A stretch of 7,863 bases of DNA, taken from NCBI GenBank assembly GCA_022822575.1, contig JAJEBJ010000137.1, forward strand, positions 1 to 7,863. Direction: 5' to 3'. A model generated the notes under the pieces. That model saw only the letters and a program-made list of their open reading frames with translations. It was not told the DNA's origin and did no database searches. Shown piece after piece: positions 1 to 6,817 of the stretch; within the stretch, counting starts at the first letter, position 1; the number at the start of each line of letters is the position of its first letter. This DNA is from Alphaproteobacteria bacterium (GTDB lineage: Bacteria > Pseudomonadota > Alphaproteobacteria > SP197). Both the position numbers and the translations under genes were made by a program.

Positions 1-2
1 CG

Positions 3-53
3 ACCGCATGGAGTCACGAGATCGATCTGCGTCCCGCCGTCGAGCGCTGGTAG
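3..53 (+). CDS. possible 3' end of an unidentified convergent gene (partial)
   Basis: Frame 3 is open from the window edge to a TAG at 51-53 and would encode a C-terminus ending SHEIDLRPAVERW. About three quarters of its third codon positions are G or C, as in the real genes here, and it stops only 4 bp before the stop codon of the convergent DUF1244 gene, a common tail-to-tail arrangement. A 5-bp inverted repeat (GCGCT, GGT loop, AGCGC, 44-56) covers its stop; it is too short to call a terminator. Sixteen residues are too few for a family call. Frame 1 is also open across this stretch, so the reading is tentative. Confidence 0.35.
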   Translation, partial: TAWSHEIDLRPAVERW

Positions 54-57
54 CGCG

Positions 58-387
58 TCACCAGGTCTCGCCGCGCGCCGCGGCTTCCGCGGTGCGGCGC
101 TTCTCACCGGCTTCGAATTCGGCCACCTTCTCAGGCGATGCCTTTTCCTGGTAGCGCTCCTTGTAGTCGCCGTAGGGCATGCCATAGACGACCTCTCGCG
201 CATCGTCGTAGGACATCGCGATGCCACGATCCTCGGCCTCGGCCCGATACCATTTCGAGAGGCAGTTGCGGCAGAAGTCCGCCAGGTTCATGAGATCGAT
301 GTTCTGGATCCCGGGCTTGCGCTGGAAGTGATCGCGCAACCGGCGGAAGACGGCGGCCTCGATTTCGGTACGTGTGGTCTCGTCCAT
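58..387 (-). CDS. DUF1244 (SMc04008-like) small conserved protein
   Basis: A 109-residue protein of the DUF1244 family, a small, mainly alpha- and gammaproteobacterial family of unknown function. The family core runs from about residue 8 to 80: a helical start, the signature block NIDLMNLADFCRNCLSKWY (29-47) with a CxxC-type pair (C39, C42), then VVYGMPYGDYKERYQ (66-80). The paired cysteines could bind metal or be redox active; that is inference. Residues 82-109 form a charged Glu/Lys/Arg/Ala-rich tail beyond the usual core. The ATG follows a strong GGAGGG (394-399, minus strand) at 6 bp, inside the last codons of the upstream amidohydrolase gene, with 3 bp between stop and start. The two are thus very likely co-transcribed and translationally coupled. 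The family call is firm; the role is unknown. Confidence 0.93.
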   Translation of the reverse strand: MDETTRTEIEAAVFRRLRDHFQRKPGIQNIDLMNLADFCRNCLSKWYRAEAEDRGIAMSYDDAREVVYGMPYGDYKERYQEKASPEKVAEFEAGEKRRTAEAAARGETW

Positions 388-390
388 GCG

Positions 391-1227
391 TCACCCTCCG
401 GGTACAGGCAACCGTTGATAGAGCGTGTCGTCGGCAAGCAGCGGCCGCAGGACGTCGGCGACGATGTCGGCCCATGCTTCGGCTCCGCTTTCATCGGCGA
501 TGAGATCCTGGCGGATCTCGAACTGGAGGGCCGGCCGCCCGTCCCGGCTTGCATGATGGGGCATGCTGTATCCGCGCGGTTCGAGGGCCGAATAGGGTTC
601 ATTGTCCCCGACGACAAGGTCGCCGCGCCGCCTCAGGGCATCCAGCGCCGGCAGGGCCATGCGTCCGTCCCTCTCCCACAGGACACCGATGTGCCATGGC
701 CGCATTTCGCCGTTGAGAGACGGGGTGAAGCTGTGCATGAAGATCACGGCGGGCGTTCTCCAGCGTCCCTCGATACCGCTGATCAAGCGCGATGCGGCTT
801 CGTGGTAGGGCGCAAAGCAGTGCCGGATGCGATCCTCCACGTCCTGCGGGGGCGCGTTCTGGTTGCCCGGAATGCCGGTGCCGTCACTCCTTTCGGGTAT
901 GGACTGCACGTCCCACAGGTACCGGTTGCAGTCGATCACAAGGCGCGAGAACCCCGACAGCACGGCCGGTGCGTCAAGCAAGCGGGCAAGGCGCCGCGTC
1001 ACCGCTGCAGCCCCGATATCCCAGGCGATATGGCGTTCAAGCTCACCACTCGGCAGACCGAGCGAATCGAGGGCGGCCGGCACCAGGTTGCTTGCATGAT
1101 CGCACAGCAGAACCGCCGATGCCGCACCCTGGGCGTTCACGACTTCGAAGGCAGGCGGATCGTCGGGGCCCAGAAACCTGTGACCGTTGAATGCGGGCGG
1201 GTGATGCCGTGAGTGTTCCGCAGACAT
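391..1227 (-). CDS. N-formylglutamate amidohydrolase family protein
   Basis: A 278-residue cytoplasmic hydrolase of the N-formylglutamate amidohydrolase family. Characterised members (HutG/NfoD type) split N-formyl-L-glutamate into formate and glutamate in the five-step histidine degradation pathway. Family landmarks are CDHASN (42-47), HIAWDIGA (66-73), SRLVIDCNR (94-102), MHSFTP (164-169), HIGVLW (179-184), GDNEPYS (207-213) and the late block FEIRQDLI (236-243). The conserved His and Asp residues in the first, second, fourth and fifth blocks are candidate metal ligands. Length is normal. The start at 1227 is the outermost ATG, with a weak AGGT (1236-1239) 8 bp upstream. No other hut gene is visible, so the real substrate may be another N-formyl or N-acyl amino acid. 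DUF1244 follows 3 bp downstream. The upstream region is shared with the rightward envelope-protein gene. Confidence 0.9.
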   Translation of the reverse strand: MSAEHSRHHPPAFNGHRFLGPDDPPAFEVVNAQGAASAVLLCDHASNLVPAALDSLGLPSGELERHIAWDIGAAAVTRRLARLLDAPAVLSGFSRLVIDCNRYLWDVQSIPERSDGTGIPGNQNAPPQDVEDRIRHCFAPYHEAASRLISGIEGRWRTPAVIFMHSFTPSLNGEMRPWHIGVLWERDGRMALPALDALRRRGDLVVGDNEPYSALEPRGYSMPHHASRDGRPALQFEIRQDLIADESGAEAWADIVADVLRPLLADDTLYQRLPVPGG

Positions 1228-1315
1228 GGGTTGTGACCTATATCAGGCAGCGAACGCGTTCAAGGGAACATGCTATGGTGACGGGCATCCTAAGCCGTTT
1301 CCGGAACCAGTGCCC
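1228..1315. promoter_or_regulatory. divergent promoter region between amidohydrolase and envelope-protein genes
   Basis: This 88-bp gap separates two divergent genes and should carry both promoters. For the rightward gene, an extended -10-like element TGCTATGGT (1271-1279) lies 36 bp before the ATG; no good -35 is seen. For the leftward gene, TTGAAC (minus strand, 1258-1263) and TATAGG (1237-1242) are separated by 15 bp, shorter than the ideal 17. A perfect 10-bp palindrome GAACGCGTTC (1252-1261) overlaps the leftward -35-like element, but the same word occurs inside the transporter gene, so its meaning is doubtful. The promoter calls are by eye only. Confidence 0.4.
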
Positions 1316-1972
1316 ATGAGGGTCGCCACCATTCTGGCTCTTCTCGGCATTGGCCTCCTTTCCGGGCTGGCGGCATGGGCGGCCCTGCTCGTCATCCCCG
1401 CCTGCGGTCTGGACCTCGGCCCCCTTGGCCGGCTGGATCACTGTCCTCCAGCATCCGTGAGAACGACGGAACTGGACAAGGAGATCGAGCGCCAGTCCCT
1501 TCTCACCGACCGGATCAACGGGCTGCAGCGCCAACTCGCCATGCTTCCCGACTGCCCTCCCCCCGATCCCGACCGGCTCGATGCCGAGAGATGGGAGCAA
1601 AGCGATATCACGCTCCTCGAAGGATGCTGGTCCATGGCGTCCGACCTGAGCTTCGAGGACATCGAGACCGGTGAGGTGAGAGATGCCGTGTCGTGGGAGA
1701 TGTGCTTTGACAGCCTTGGACGCGGTGATCAGGAAATCGTGATGTCGGACGGCGCCACATGTTCCGAACCGGTCACGGCGAGCTTTCTCGAAGACGGCCG
1801 CCTGCGCATCGAAGATCAGGGCAACGTCCACTGCTCTGATGAGTACTACATCTTCCAGCGCACCATCACGTGCAACCTGGAGCCTGGCGGCGAGGCCGCC
1901 TGTCAGAGCCAGCAGCCGGAGCGTGGCGACTCCATCAACAATGTCCGCATTGTCCGGCGCGCATCGCCTTGA
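1316..1972 (+). CDS. membrane-anchored, cysteine-rich envelope protein of unknown function
   Basis: A 218-residue protein I do not recognise. Residues about 4-28 form one long hydrophobic segment, either an uncleaved signal anchor or a signal peptide; the following IPAC (27-30) is a poor lipobox because of the proline. Residues 51-76 are charged and heptad-like, probably a short coiled coil, followed by a Pro/Asp-rich linker (80-90). Residues 92-215 look like a compact beta-rich domain with GCW (103-105), SWEMCFD (126-132) and a late CNLEP block (186-190). Six cysteines in this domain (104, 130, 149, 173, 186, 196) suggest disulfides and a periplasmic location. The ATG at 1316 was chosen because it begins the hydrophobic segment; an in-frame GTG lies at 1310, and the ORF opens further upstream at 1226, which would put non-hydrophobic residues before the anchor. 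The glycerate kinase gene follows after 53 bp, so it may lead that operon. Confidence 0.75.
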   Translation: MRVATILALLGIGLLSGLAAWAALLVIPACGLDLGPLGRLDHCPPASVRTTELDKEIERQSLLTDRINGLQRQLAMLPDCPPPDPDRLDAERWEQSDITLLEGCWSMASDLSFEDIETGEVRDAVSWEMCFDSLGRGDQEIVMSDGATCSEPVTASFLEDGRLRIEDQGNVHCSDEYYIFQRTITCNLEPGGEAACQSQQPERGDSINNVRIVRRASP

Positions 1973-2025
1973 CTTGGCCCGCCGCCGGTTGCCTCACCAA
2001 GCGGCCCCGTGCAACAAGGCCTGTC

Positions 2026-3282
2026 ATGATCGATGATCCACGATCGTTTCTGGTGTCGCTCTTTGATGCTGCCGTGGGGGCTGTCCGGGCCGACCGGTGC
2101 CTGGAAGGCCTCCTGCCGGAGCCGGCCACCGGAAGAACGGTCGTCGTGGGCGCGGGCAAGGCGGCCTCGGCCATGGCGGCCTTTGTCGAGTCCCGGTGGT
2201 CAGGCCCCCTGGAGGGAATCGTCGTCACGCCCTATGGCCACGACATGGACACACGGCGCATCGAGACGGTCGAGGCTTCTCATCCGGTACCGGACGAGGC
2301 CGGTCTCGACGCGGCCCGACGCATTCTCGATCTCGTTGGCGGACTTGATGCGCAAGACCGCGTGCTGGCCCTCATCTCCGGCGGCGGATCGTCGCTGCTC
2401 GTGGCGCCGGCGCCGGGCCTGACGCTTGCCGACAAGCGGGCCGTGAACGAAGGGTTGCTGCGGTCCGGTGCGGCCATCGACGAGATGAACTGCGTGCGCA
2501 AGCACCTCTCGGCCATCAAGGGAGGCAGGCTTGCCGCGGCCTCCTGGCCGGCCGAGGTCGTCACTCTCGCCATCTCGGATGTCCCGGGCGACAATCCCGC
2601 GGTGATCGCCTCGGGACCCACTGTGGGTGACCCCGGAACCCGGCACGATGCCCTCGCCATTCTCGAGCGCTACCGCCTCGATGTGCCAGGTTCGGTCAGG
2701 GCCTGGCTGGAGAGTCCGGCAAGCGAGACGCCCAAGCCCGGCGACGGCGCTCTCGACCGCTCGTCCTTCACCATACTCGCCAGAGCGAGGGACGCCCTCG
2801 AAGCGGCAGCCGGACACGCTGTCAGTCGGAGCGTCGGTGTCACCCTTCTCGGTGACGATCTCGAGGGCGAGGCCAGCGCCCTTGGCCGCTGCCATGCCGG
2901 CCTGGCGCGGGACATGGCCGCACGTCCGCTCCCCCGGCCGCACGTGATCCTCTCGGGCGGTGAGACAACCGTGACCCGCACGGGCGCCGGAACGGGCGGC
3001 CGCAATCAGGAGTACCTCCTGGCCCTCGCCGTCGCCCTCGGAGGCGAGGACGGCATCCATGCGCTGGCCTGCGACACCGACGGCATCGACGGCAGCACCC
3101 CGGCGGCCGGCGCCATGATCGATCCCGGGACCCTGGACCGCGCCCGCCGCTGCGGCCTGCAACCGGCAGAGGTGCTAGCCGCACAGGACAGCGGTCACCT
3201 CTTCCATCAGCTTGACGACCACATTGTCACCGGACCGACACGTACGAATGTCAATGATTTCCGCGCCATTCTCATCACGTGA
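2026..3282 (+). CDS. gckA: glycerate 2-kinase, MOFRL family (GckA/TtuD-like)
   Basis: A 418-residue cytoplasmic enzyme of the MOFRL glycerate kinase family, which phosphorylates D-glycerate to 2-phosphoglycerate with ATP. Older annotations call this family hydroxypyruvate reductase (TtuD). Conserved blocks in order are VVVGAGKAA (39-47), ISGGGSSL (117-124), NCVRKHLSAIKGGRLA (155-170), ISDVPGDNPAVIASGPT (183-199), LSGGETTVT (309-317), GGRNQEYLLALA (324-335), DTDGIDGSTPAAGAMID (350-366) and TGPTRTNVNDF (402-412). The glycine-rich N-terminal blocks and the C-terminal MOFRL domain are all present, and length is normal. The ATG at 2026 fits the usual N-terminus, with AAGG (2016-2019) 6 bp upstream; the frame opens at 1870 inside the previous gene, but those codons show no homology. 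The pyruvate kinase gene begins 16 bp after the stop, pointing to one operon that moves glycerate carbon to pyruvate. The kinase function is inferred from family. Confidence 0.93.
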   Translation: MIDDPRSFLVSLFDAAVGAVRADRCLEGLLPEPATGRTVVVGAGKAASAMAAFVESRWSGPLEGIVVTPYGHDMDTRRIETVEASHPVPDEAGLDAARRILDLVGGLDAQDRVLALISGGGSSLLVAPAPGLTLADKRAVNEGLLRSGAAIDEMNCVRKHLSAIKGGRLAAASWPAEVVTLAISDVPGDNPAVIASGPTVGDPGTRHDALAILERYRLDVPGSVRAWLESPASETPKPGDGALDRSSFTILARARDALEAAAGHAVSRSVGVTLLGDDLEGEASALGRCHAGLARDMAARPLPRPHVILSGGETTVTRTGAGTGGRNQEYLLALAVALGGEDGIHALACDTDGIDGSTPAAGAMIDPGTLDRARRCGLQPAEVLAAQDSGHLFHQLDDHIVTGPTRTNVNDFRAILIT

Positions 3283-3298
3283 CCTCGAAGGAAGCGCC

Positions 3299-4702
3299 AT
3301 GAACCGAAACCGGCAGACCAAGATCGTGGCAACACTGGGTCCGGCCACCTCGTCCCATGACACGATCAGAGCTCTCTTCGAGGCCGGAACGGACGTCTTC
3401 CGCTTCAACATGAGCCACGGCGACCGCCAGCAGTGGCGGCAGTGGTGGACGATCTTGAGGGAACTCGAGACATCGTCTGCCCGGCCCGTGGGCATGATTG
3501 CCGATCTCCAGGGGCCGAAGTTGCGTATCGGGCAGTTCCGCGATGCGAGCGTCGCCCTTGAACGGGGCCAGGAGTTCCGCATCGATCTCGATCCGAAGCC
3601 CGGCGACGAGGCACGCGTCGGGACACCCCATGCGGAGATTTTCGCCGCCGTGCGCAAGGGCGACACAATCCTGCTCGATGACGGCAAGGTGATGCTCAGG
3701 GTCGTCGCCGGCGGCGAGGACCACGTCACGACGGTTGTCGAGGCCGGGGAAGGCCTCTCCGATCACAAGGGCCTCAATCTCCCCGGGGTCCGGCTCCCCA
3801 TCGCCGCCCTGACGCCCAAGGACAGGGACGATCTTGCCTTTGCCTGCGAACTCGGCGTCGAATGGATTGCGCTTTCATTCGTGCAGCGGCCCGATGACAT
3901 CACCGAAGCGAGAGTGCTTGCCGGTGACGGTGTCAACATCATTGCCAAGCTGGAGAAGCCCGCGGCCATCGACAGCCTGGAAGGGATTGTCGATCTCGCC
4001 GATGGCATCATGGTGGCGCGCGGCGACCTTGGCGTGGAACTCAGGCCCGAAGAGGTTCCCGGTGTCCAGAAGCGGGCCATCCGCATGTGCCGGGAAGCCG
4101 GCAAGCCCGTGATCGTTGCCACGCAGATGCTGGATTCCATGGTGTTCGCACCATCACCCACCCGTGCCGAGGTGACAGATGTGGCGACCGCGGTCTACGA
4201 CGGCGCGGATGCCCTGATGCTCTCAGGAGAAACCTCCGTGGGCGCCTTCCCGGTGGATGCCGTTTCCATGATGGACCGCATCATGTCGACGGTTGAACAG
4301 GATCCGTTCTATGACCCCCAGGCCGGCGCGACGGAAGCCACCGGGGCCGATGCCATCTCGGCGGCGGCGCGCCAGGTTGCCGGGACTCTAGGCGCCAGCG
4401 CCATCGTCACCTATTCGGTGTCGGGAAAGACGACCCTGCGGGCGTCGCGCGTCAGACCCGAGGTGCCGATCCTGGGCCTGACACCGAGCATCACGGCCGC
4501 CCGGCGCCTCGCCCTCGCATGGGGTGTCCACTCGGTGCACACGGACGATGCAAGCTCATTCTCAGGAATGGTGGAACGGGCCTCGATTCTCGCCGCACGG
4601 GAGGGGTTCGCGCGAAGCGGGGAGAGTATCGTCATCATGGCCGGGGTTCCCTTCGGCACCCCGGGCGCCACCAACACTCTCCATGTTGCACAGCTCGACT
4701 GA
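3299..4702 (+). CDS. pyk: pyruvate kinase
   Basis: A 467-residue cytoplasmic enzyme converting phosphoenolpyruvate and ADP to pyruvate and ATP, the last step of glycolysis. The A domain begins with KIVATLGPAT (8-17), FRFNMSHG (34-41) and DLQGPKLRIG (69-78). The B domain covers about 72-170. Catalytic features follow: K217 in IIAKLEKP with E219, and D243 in MVARGDLGVE, the expected metal-binding acids. Next are ATQMLDSM (274-281) and PTRAEVTDVATAVYDGADAL (287-306), and a C-terminal domain from about 350. Length matches the family (about 470-480) and no key residue is missing. The ATG at 3299 follows GAAGGAAG (3287-3294) at 4 bp; the frame opens at 3212 inside the glycerate kinase gene but those residues do not belong to the family. 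The 16-bp gap to the glycerate kinase gene indicates co-transcription. Effector control cannot be told from this reading. Confidence 0.97.
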   Translation: MNRNRQTKIVATLGPATSSHDTIRALFEAGTDVFRFNMSHGDRQQWRQWWTILRELETSSARPVGMIADLQGPKLRIGQFRDASVALERGQEFRIDLDPKPGDEARVGTPHAEIFAAVRKGDTILLDDGKVMLRVVAGGEDHVTTVVEAGEGLSDHKGLNLPGVRLPIAALTPKDRDDLAFACELGVEWIALSFVQRPDDITEARVLAGDGVNIIAKLEKPAAIDSLEGIVDLADGIMVARGDLGVELRPEEVPGVQKRAIRMCREAGKPVIVATQMLDSMVFAPSPTRAEVTDVATAVYDGADALMLSGETSVGAFPVDAVSMMDRIMSTVEQDPFYDPQAGATEATGADAISAAARQVAGTLGASAIVTYSVSGKTTLRASRVRPEVPILGLTPSITAARRLALAWGVHSVHTDDASSFSGMVERASILAAREGFARSGESIVIMAGVPFGTPGATNTLHVAQLD

Positions 4703-4816
4703 CGAATTCGCCAAGGGCGGCAGCGGCGAGGGCAGACATTAAGCCCGTCATGCCGGTCCCTGGCACCGTACATTGAAGTTCCGGTCAACCAAGCCCGGCG
4801 GTCGCCCTGGCCTGCC
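4703..4816. other. convergent intergenic gap between pyk and the transporter gene
   Basis: These 114 bp lie between two genes pointing at each other and should hold both transcript ends. Only short inverted repeats are visible, such as GGGC/GCCC around 4730-4746 and CGGT/ACCG around 4754-4769, with stems of 4 bp and no run of T on either strand. I therefore call no intrinsic terminator; Rho-dependent ends are possible. Confidence 0.5.
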
Positions 4817-6463
4817 TCATCGATTGGGTGCGCCGTATCCGGAGTCGCCGGGTGTCGTGTGCTGGCTCACCAGGTCGTAGGTCGAAGGGATCGGGGAGGT
4901 GTCCAACTCCCGGACCAGCTTCGACAGCAGGAAGAATATGTGCTCGACCGCATTGGTGATTTCCACGATGCGAACGCGTTCCGTTTCATCGAGGGACTGT
5001 TCCCTCTTCCAGTAAGTGCTGCGCATGCTTGACATCAGGCCGCTGCGATCGCCGGTCAGAGTCGTCACGATCGGCCACAATTCGGCGTCACCGCTCTCAA
5101 GCGCGTGGAGCAGGGACAGGAGTACAGCGTCGACGCCCTCGCAGACGCTGGTTCGAAGAGCCCTGTCATCGGGTCGGTCGGGCAGAGCCTGCAACATCCC
5201 GCAAAGATCGGCCATCTGATCTTCCAACCAGGAAAGCAGCTTCTGGCGGGTCAGCATGGAGCTGTGGTCCTCGACGCTCTGCATGGGGTGGTGACCGACG
5301 GATTCGACCAGAAACCCCTCGATTTCCGACAGCAGGTGACGCGTCGCCCCGTGCAGGCCGTCCACCCTGTCTCCCTGTCGCACCTTCTCGAAGTACTGCG
5401 TCAGGATTTGGAACACGCGCCGCTGCTCGAGGTCGATCAGCGCCAGCGCGCTTTCGACGTCGGAGAGGGCATGATCGTGAATGAACTTCGTCCGTGACGT
5501 CTCCTCCTCGGTTGTGGGGGGCCACAAGCGTTCCAGCAGCCGGACCGACGGGCTCAGAGTGAGGATCATGAAAGGAGTGCAGAACAGCGGAATCAGGACG
5601 ACGCAAAGAGCCAGCTGTTGAGCCAGACTCATGTCAAACGAGAACGCCAGCGCCTTCAGAAGCGGAACATCGAAATAGATCTCGATGCAGAACACCGCAA
5701 CCAGCGCCGGACTGCTCAGCCCATTGACGAGAACCTGGTAGATCGCGACCTGACGGGCCCTGCCTGTGAGACCTGCGGACAACACGAGCAAGGCCACGCT
5801 GGCGCCGAGAACGCAGCCGTAAATCAGCATGATCGTCTGATCTATCGTGATGACGCCGAGAGTCGCCACGCTCACGGCAACCACGCAGACCACGATCACC
5901 GACTGCACGATGATCGTCAGAATCGCACCGATCAGGAAAGCGAGGACCAGCGAGCTTTCCATCGATTCGACCATCCCGCCGAACCAGGGCTCGTCCGCCA
6001 GGGGCGCGACCGCCTGCTTGAGCAGAACGAGGCCGAGAACGATCATCGCGCCGCCGAAGAACGATGCCGCGACAGGTCTGTAACGTGACAGCCGCTCGCT
6101 GATCATGGCCACGCCGGCAATGCCGAGGACGCACATCGAGATCAGTTCGATGTCGAACGTCACCACCAGCACCAGAAGCGTGACGCCGATGTTGCCGCCG
6201 ATGAGGACGATGAGCGCCCCTCGTGTCGAGATCAGGCCCGACCTCAGCATGCTGACCAGGATGAAGGTGAGCGCGGTCGAGTTCTGCGTGACCGTGCCAG
6301 CCAGGGCCCCCCACGAGAACCCGCTTAGCCCGTTCTCGGTCCAGCGATGAGCAATCATCCGGAGGCGACGGCTCGCGAGCGTTCTCAGGTTGTCCGTGAG
6401 CAGCCACATGCCGACGAAGAAAAGGCCGAGCCCCCCGGCCAAGCCTGCGATGATCTCAATCAA
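4817..6463 (-). CDS. Na+/phosphate-cotransporter-like membrane protein with PhoU-like tail
   Basis: A 548-residue inner-membrane protein of the Na/Pi cotransporter (NptA/YjbB-like) family; members move phosphate with sodium. The N-terminal 305 residues hold about eight to nine hydrophobic segments arranged as two related halves. The first half has QNSTA (60-64) and GGNIGVT (89-95) in place of the usual QSSSA and GANIGTT; the second has QSVIV (187-191) and GCVLGAS (216-222), much further from consensus. Residues 320-520 are helical and charged, like the PhoU-like cytoplasmic domain found at the end of many family members. Length is typical (about 540-560). The start is TTG: an in-frame TGA lies two codons upstream, the nearby ATG is out of frame, and GAGG (6471-6474) sits 7 bp before the TTG. 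The gene is downstream of ppk2 on the same strand but separated by a hairpin and 385 bp. Fold assignment is good; phosphate as substrate is uncertain. Confidence 0.88.
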   Translation of the reverse strand: MIEIIAGLAGGLGLFFVGMWLLTDNLRTLASRRLRMIAHRWTENGLSGFSWGALAGTVTQNSTALTFILVSMLRSGLISTRGALIVLIGGNIGVTLLVLVVTFDIELISMCVLGIAGVAMISERLSRYRPVAASFFGGAMIVLGLVLLKQAVAPLADEPWFGGMVESMESSLVLAFLIGAILTIIVQSVIVVCVVAVSVATLGVITIDQTIMLIYGCVLGASVALLVLSAGLTGRARQVAIYQVLVNGLSSPALVAVFCIEIYFDVPLLKALAFSFDMSLAQQLALCVVLIPLFCTPFMILTLSPSVRLLERLWPPTTEEETSRTKFIHDHALSDVESALALIDLEQRRVFQILTQYFEKVRQGDRVDGLHGATRHLLSEIEGFLVESVGHHPMQSVEDHSSMLTRQKLLSWLEDQMADLCGMLQALPDRPDDRALRTSVCEGVDAVLLSLLHALESGDAELWPIVTTLTGDRSGLMSSMRSTYWKREQSLDETERVRIVEITNAVEHIFFLLSKLVRELDTSPIPSTYDLVSQHTTPGDSGYGAPNR

Positions 6464-6645
6464 GCATCAGCCTCGTTCGCCGAATTCCGTTCCGTGAGCA
6501 GGTGCACCTCGATAAACTCCAGCTGGCTTCCCTACACCGGCGAGGCGATGGTGACCGCTCCGCACCCGAGCCGCCTTCCCGTCAGGATCTGCGAGGCGTC
6601 GCAGTCGAGTGGCGCGACAGGGTCGGCCTCCAAGGTGGAGGGACG
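6460..6645 (-). pseudogene. interrupted coding-like frame upstream of the transporter (possible pseudogene or leader ORF)
   Basis: On the minus strand one frame runs from 6645 to a TGA at 6460-6462. It is broken by a TAG at 6532-6534 and bounded upstream by a TGA at 6646-6648. A hand count of its 61 codons gives about 67, 51 and 80 percent G+C at positions 1, 2 and 3, the pattern of real genes in high-GC genomes. The product reads well, for example GAVTIASPV before the TAG and GSQLEFIEVHLL after it. Its final TGA overlaps the transporter's TTG start (TTGA), as in translationally coupled genes. No good start codon is seen upstream of the TAG (a TTG at 6631-6633 lacks a ribosome-binding site); after it, a GTG at 6505-6507 with GGAG 9 bp upstream would give a 15-codon ORF. 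I do not recognise the product. It may be a decayed gene, a real gene with a sequencing error, or a leader peptide. Confidence 0.4.
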
Positions 6646-6817
6646 TCAGCATGTCGCTACAACATGACACTTTTGTGAATGCGCACACCGGCCTCCGCCA
6701 AGGACCATGGGGGCTTGCGGTCTGCGTCAGCAGAGGAGCGTCAGGACACGATATCGGCGGACGAACGGAGGCGCTCCTGCGTAGCATTCGCCTCAACTCT
6801 CCAACAGAGCCGTGGCA
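6464..6817. other. gap between ppk2 and transporter genes: contents
   Basis: No complete gene is supported here. The transporter-proximal half holds the interrupted coding-like frame. Within it is a 6-bp inverted repeat with a 3-base loop, CCTCCA/TGGAGG (6627-6641). A short A+T-rich patch at 6657-6680 (TTCACA read on the minus strand at 6673-6678) is the likeliest place for a leftward promoter, but no good -10 follows. From 6680 to 6817 I see no coding composition, RNA gene or repeat. Confidence 0.45.
6471..6474 (-). promoter_or_regulatory. ribosome-binding site deciding the TTG start of the transporter
   Basis: GAGG on the minus strand lies 7 bp before the TTG at 6461-6463. Because an in-frame TGA stands between this site and the TTG, the protein cannot start earlier, and the next ATG (residue 19) would cut the first membrane segment. 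Confidence 0.6.

Noticed and set aside
328..1212. Long plus-strand frame of 294 codons opposite the amidohydrolase gene
   Set aside because: It mirrors a clearly recognisable gene on the other strand, and its product has no family features. Long antisense frames are expected at this G+C content. The same holds for minus-strand frames at 2200-3162, 3275-3766 and 5634-6407.
1252..1261. Perfect palindrome GAACGCGTTC in the divergent promoter region
   Set aside because: The same 10 bases occur at 4972-4981 inside the transporter gene, so chance is a fair explanation. Noted in the promoter entry only.
1870..2025. Upstream extension of the glycerate kinase frame
   Set aside because: It overlaps the previous gene out of frame, and its residues are Arg/Cys/Pro-rich shadow sequence. 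The family N-terminus begins at 2026.
4641..4664. 7-bp inverted repeat CCGGGGT/ACCCCGG near the end of pyk
   Set aside because: It lies within codons for the conserved AGVPFGTPGATN block of pyruvate kinase, 38 bp before the stop, so coding constraint explains it and no T run follows.
6467..6796. Minus-strand frame of 109 codons upstream of the transporter
   Set aside because: Arg/Pro-rich product without recognisable features. The neighbouring frame over 6460-6645 has much better coding composition.
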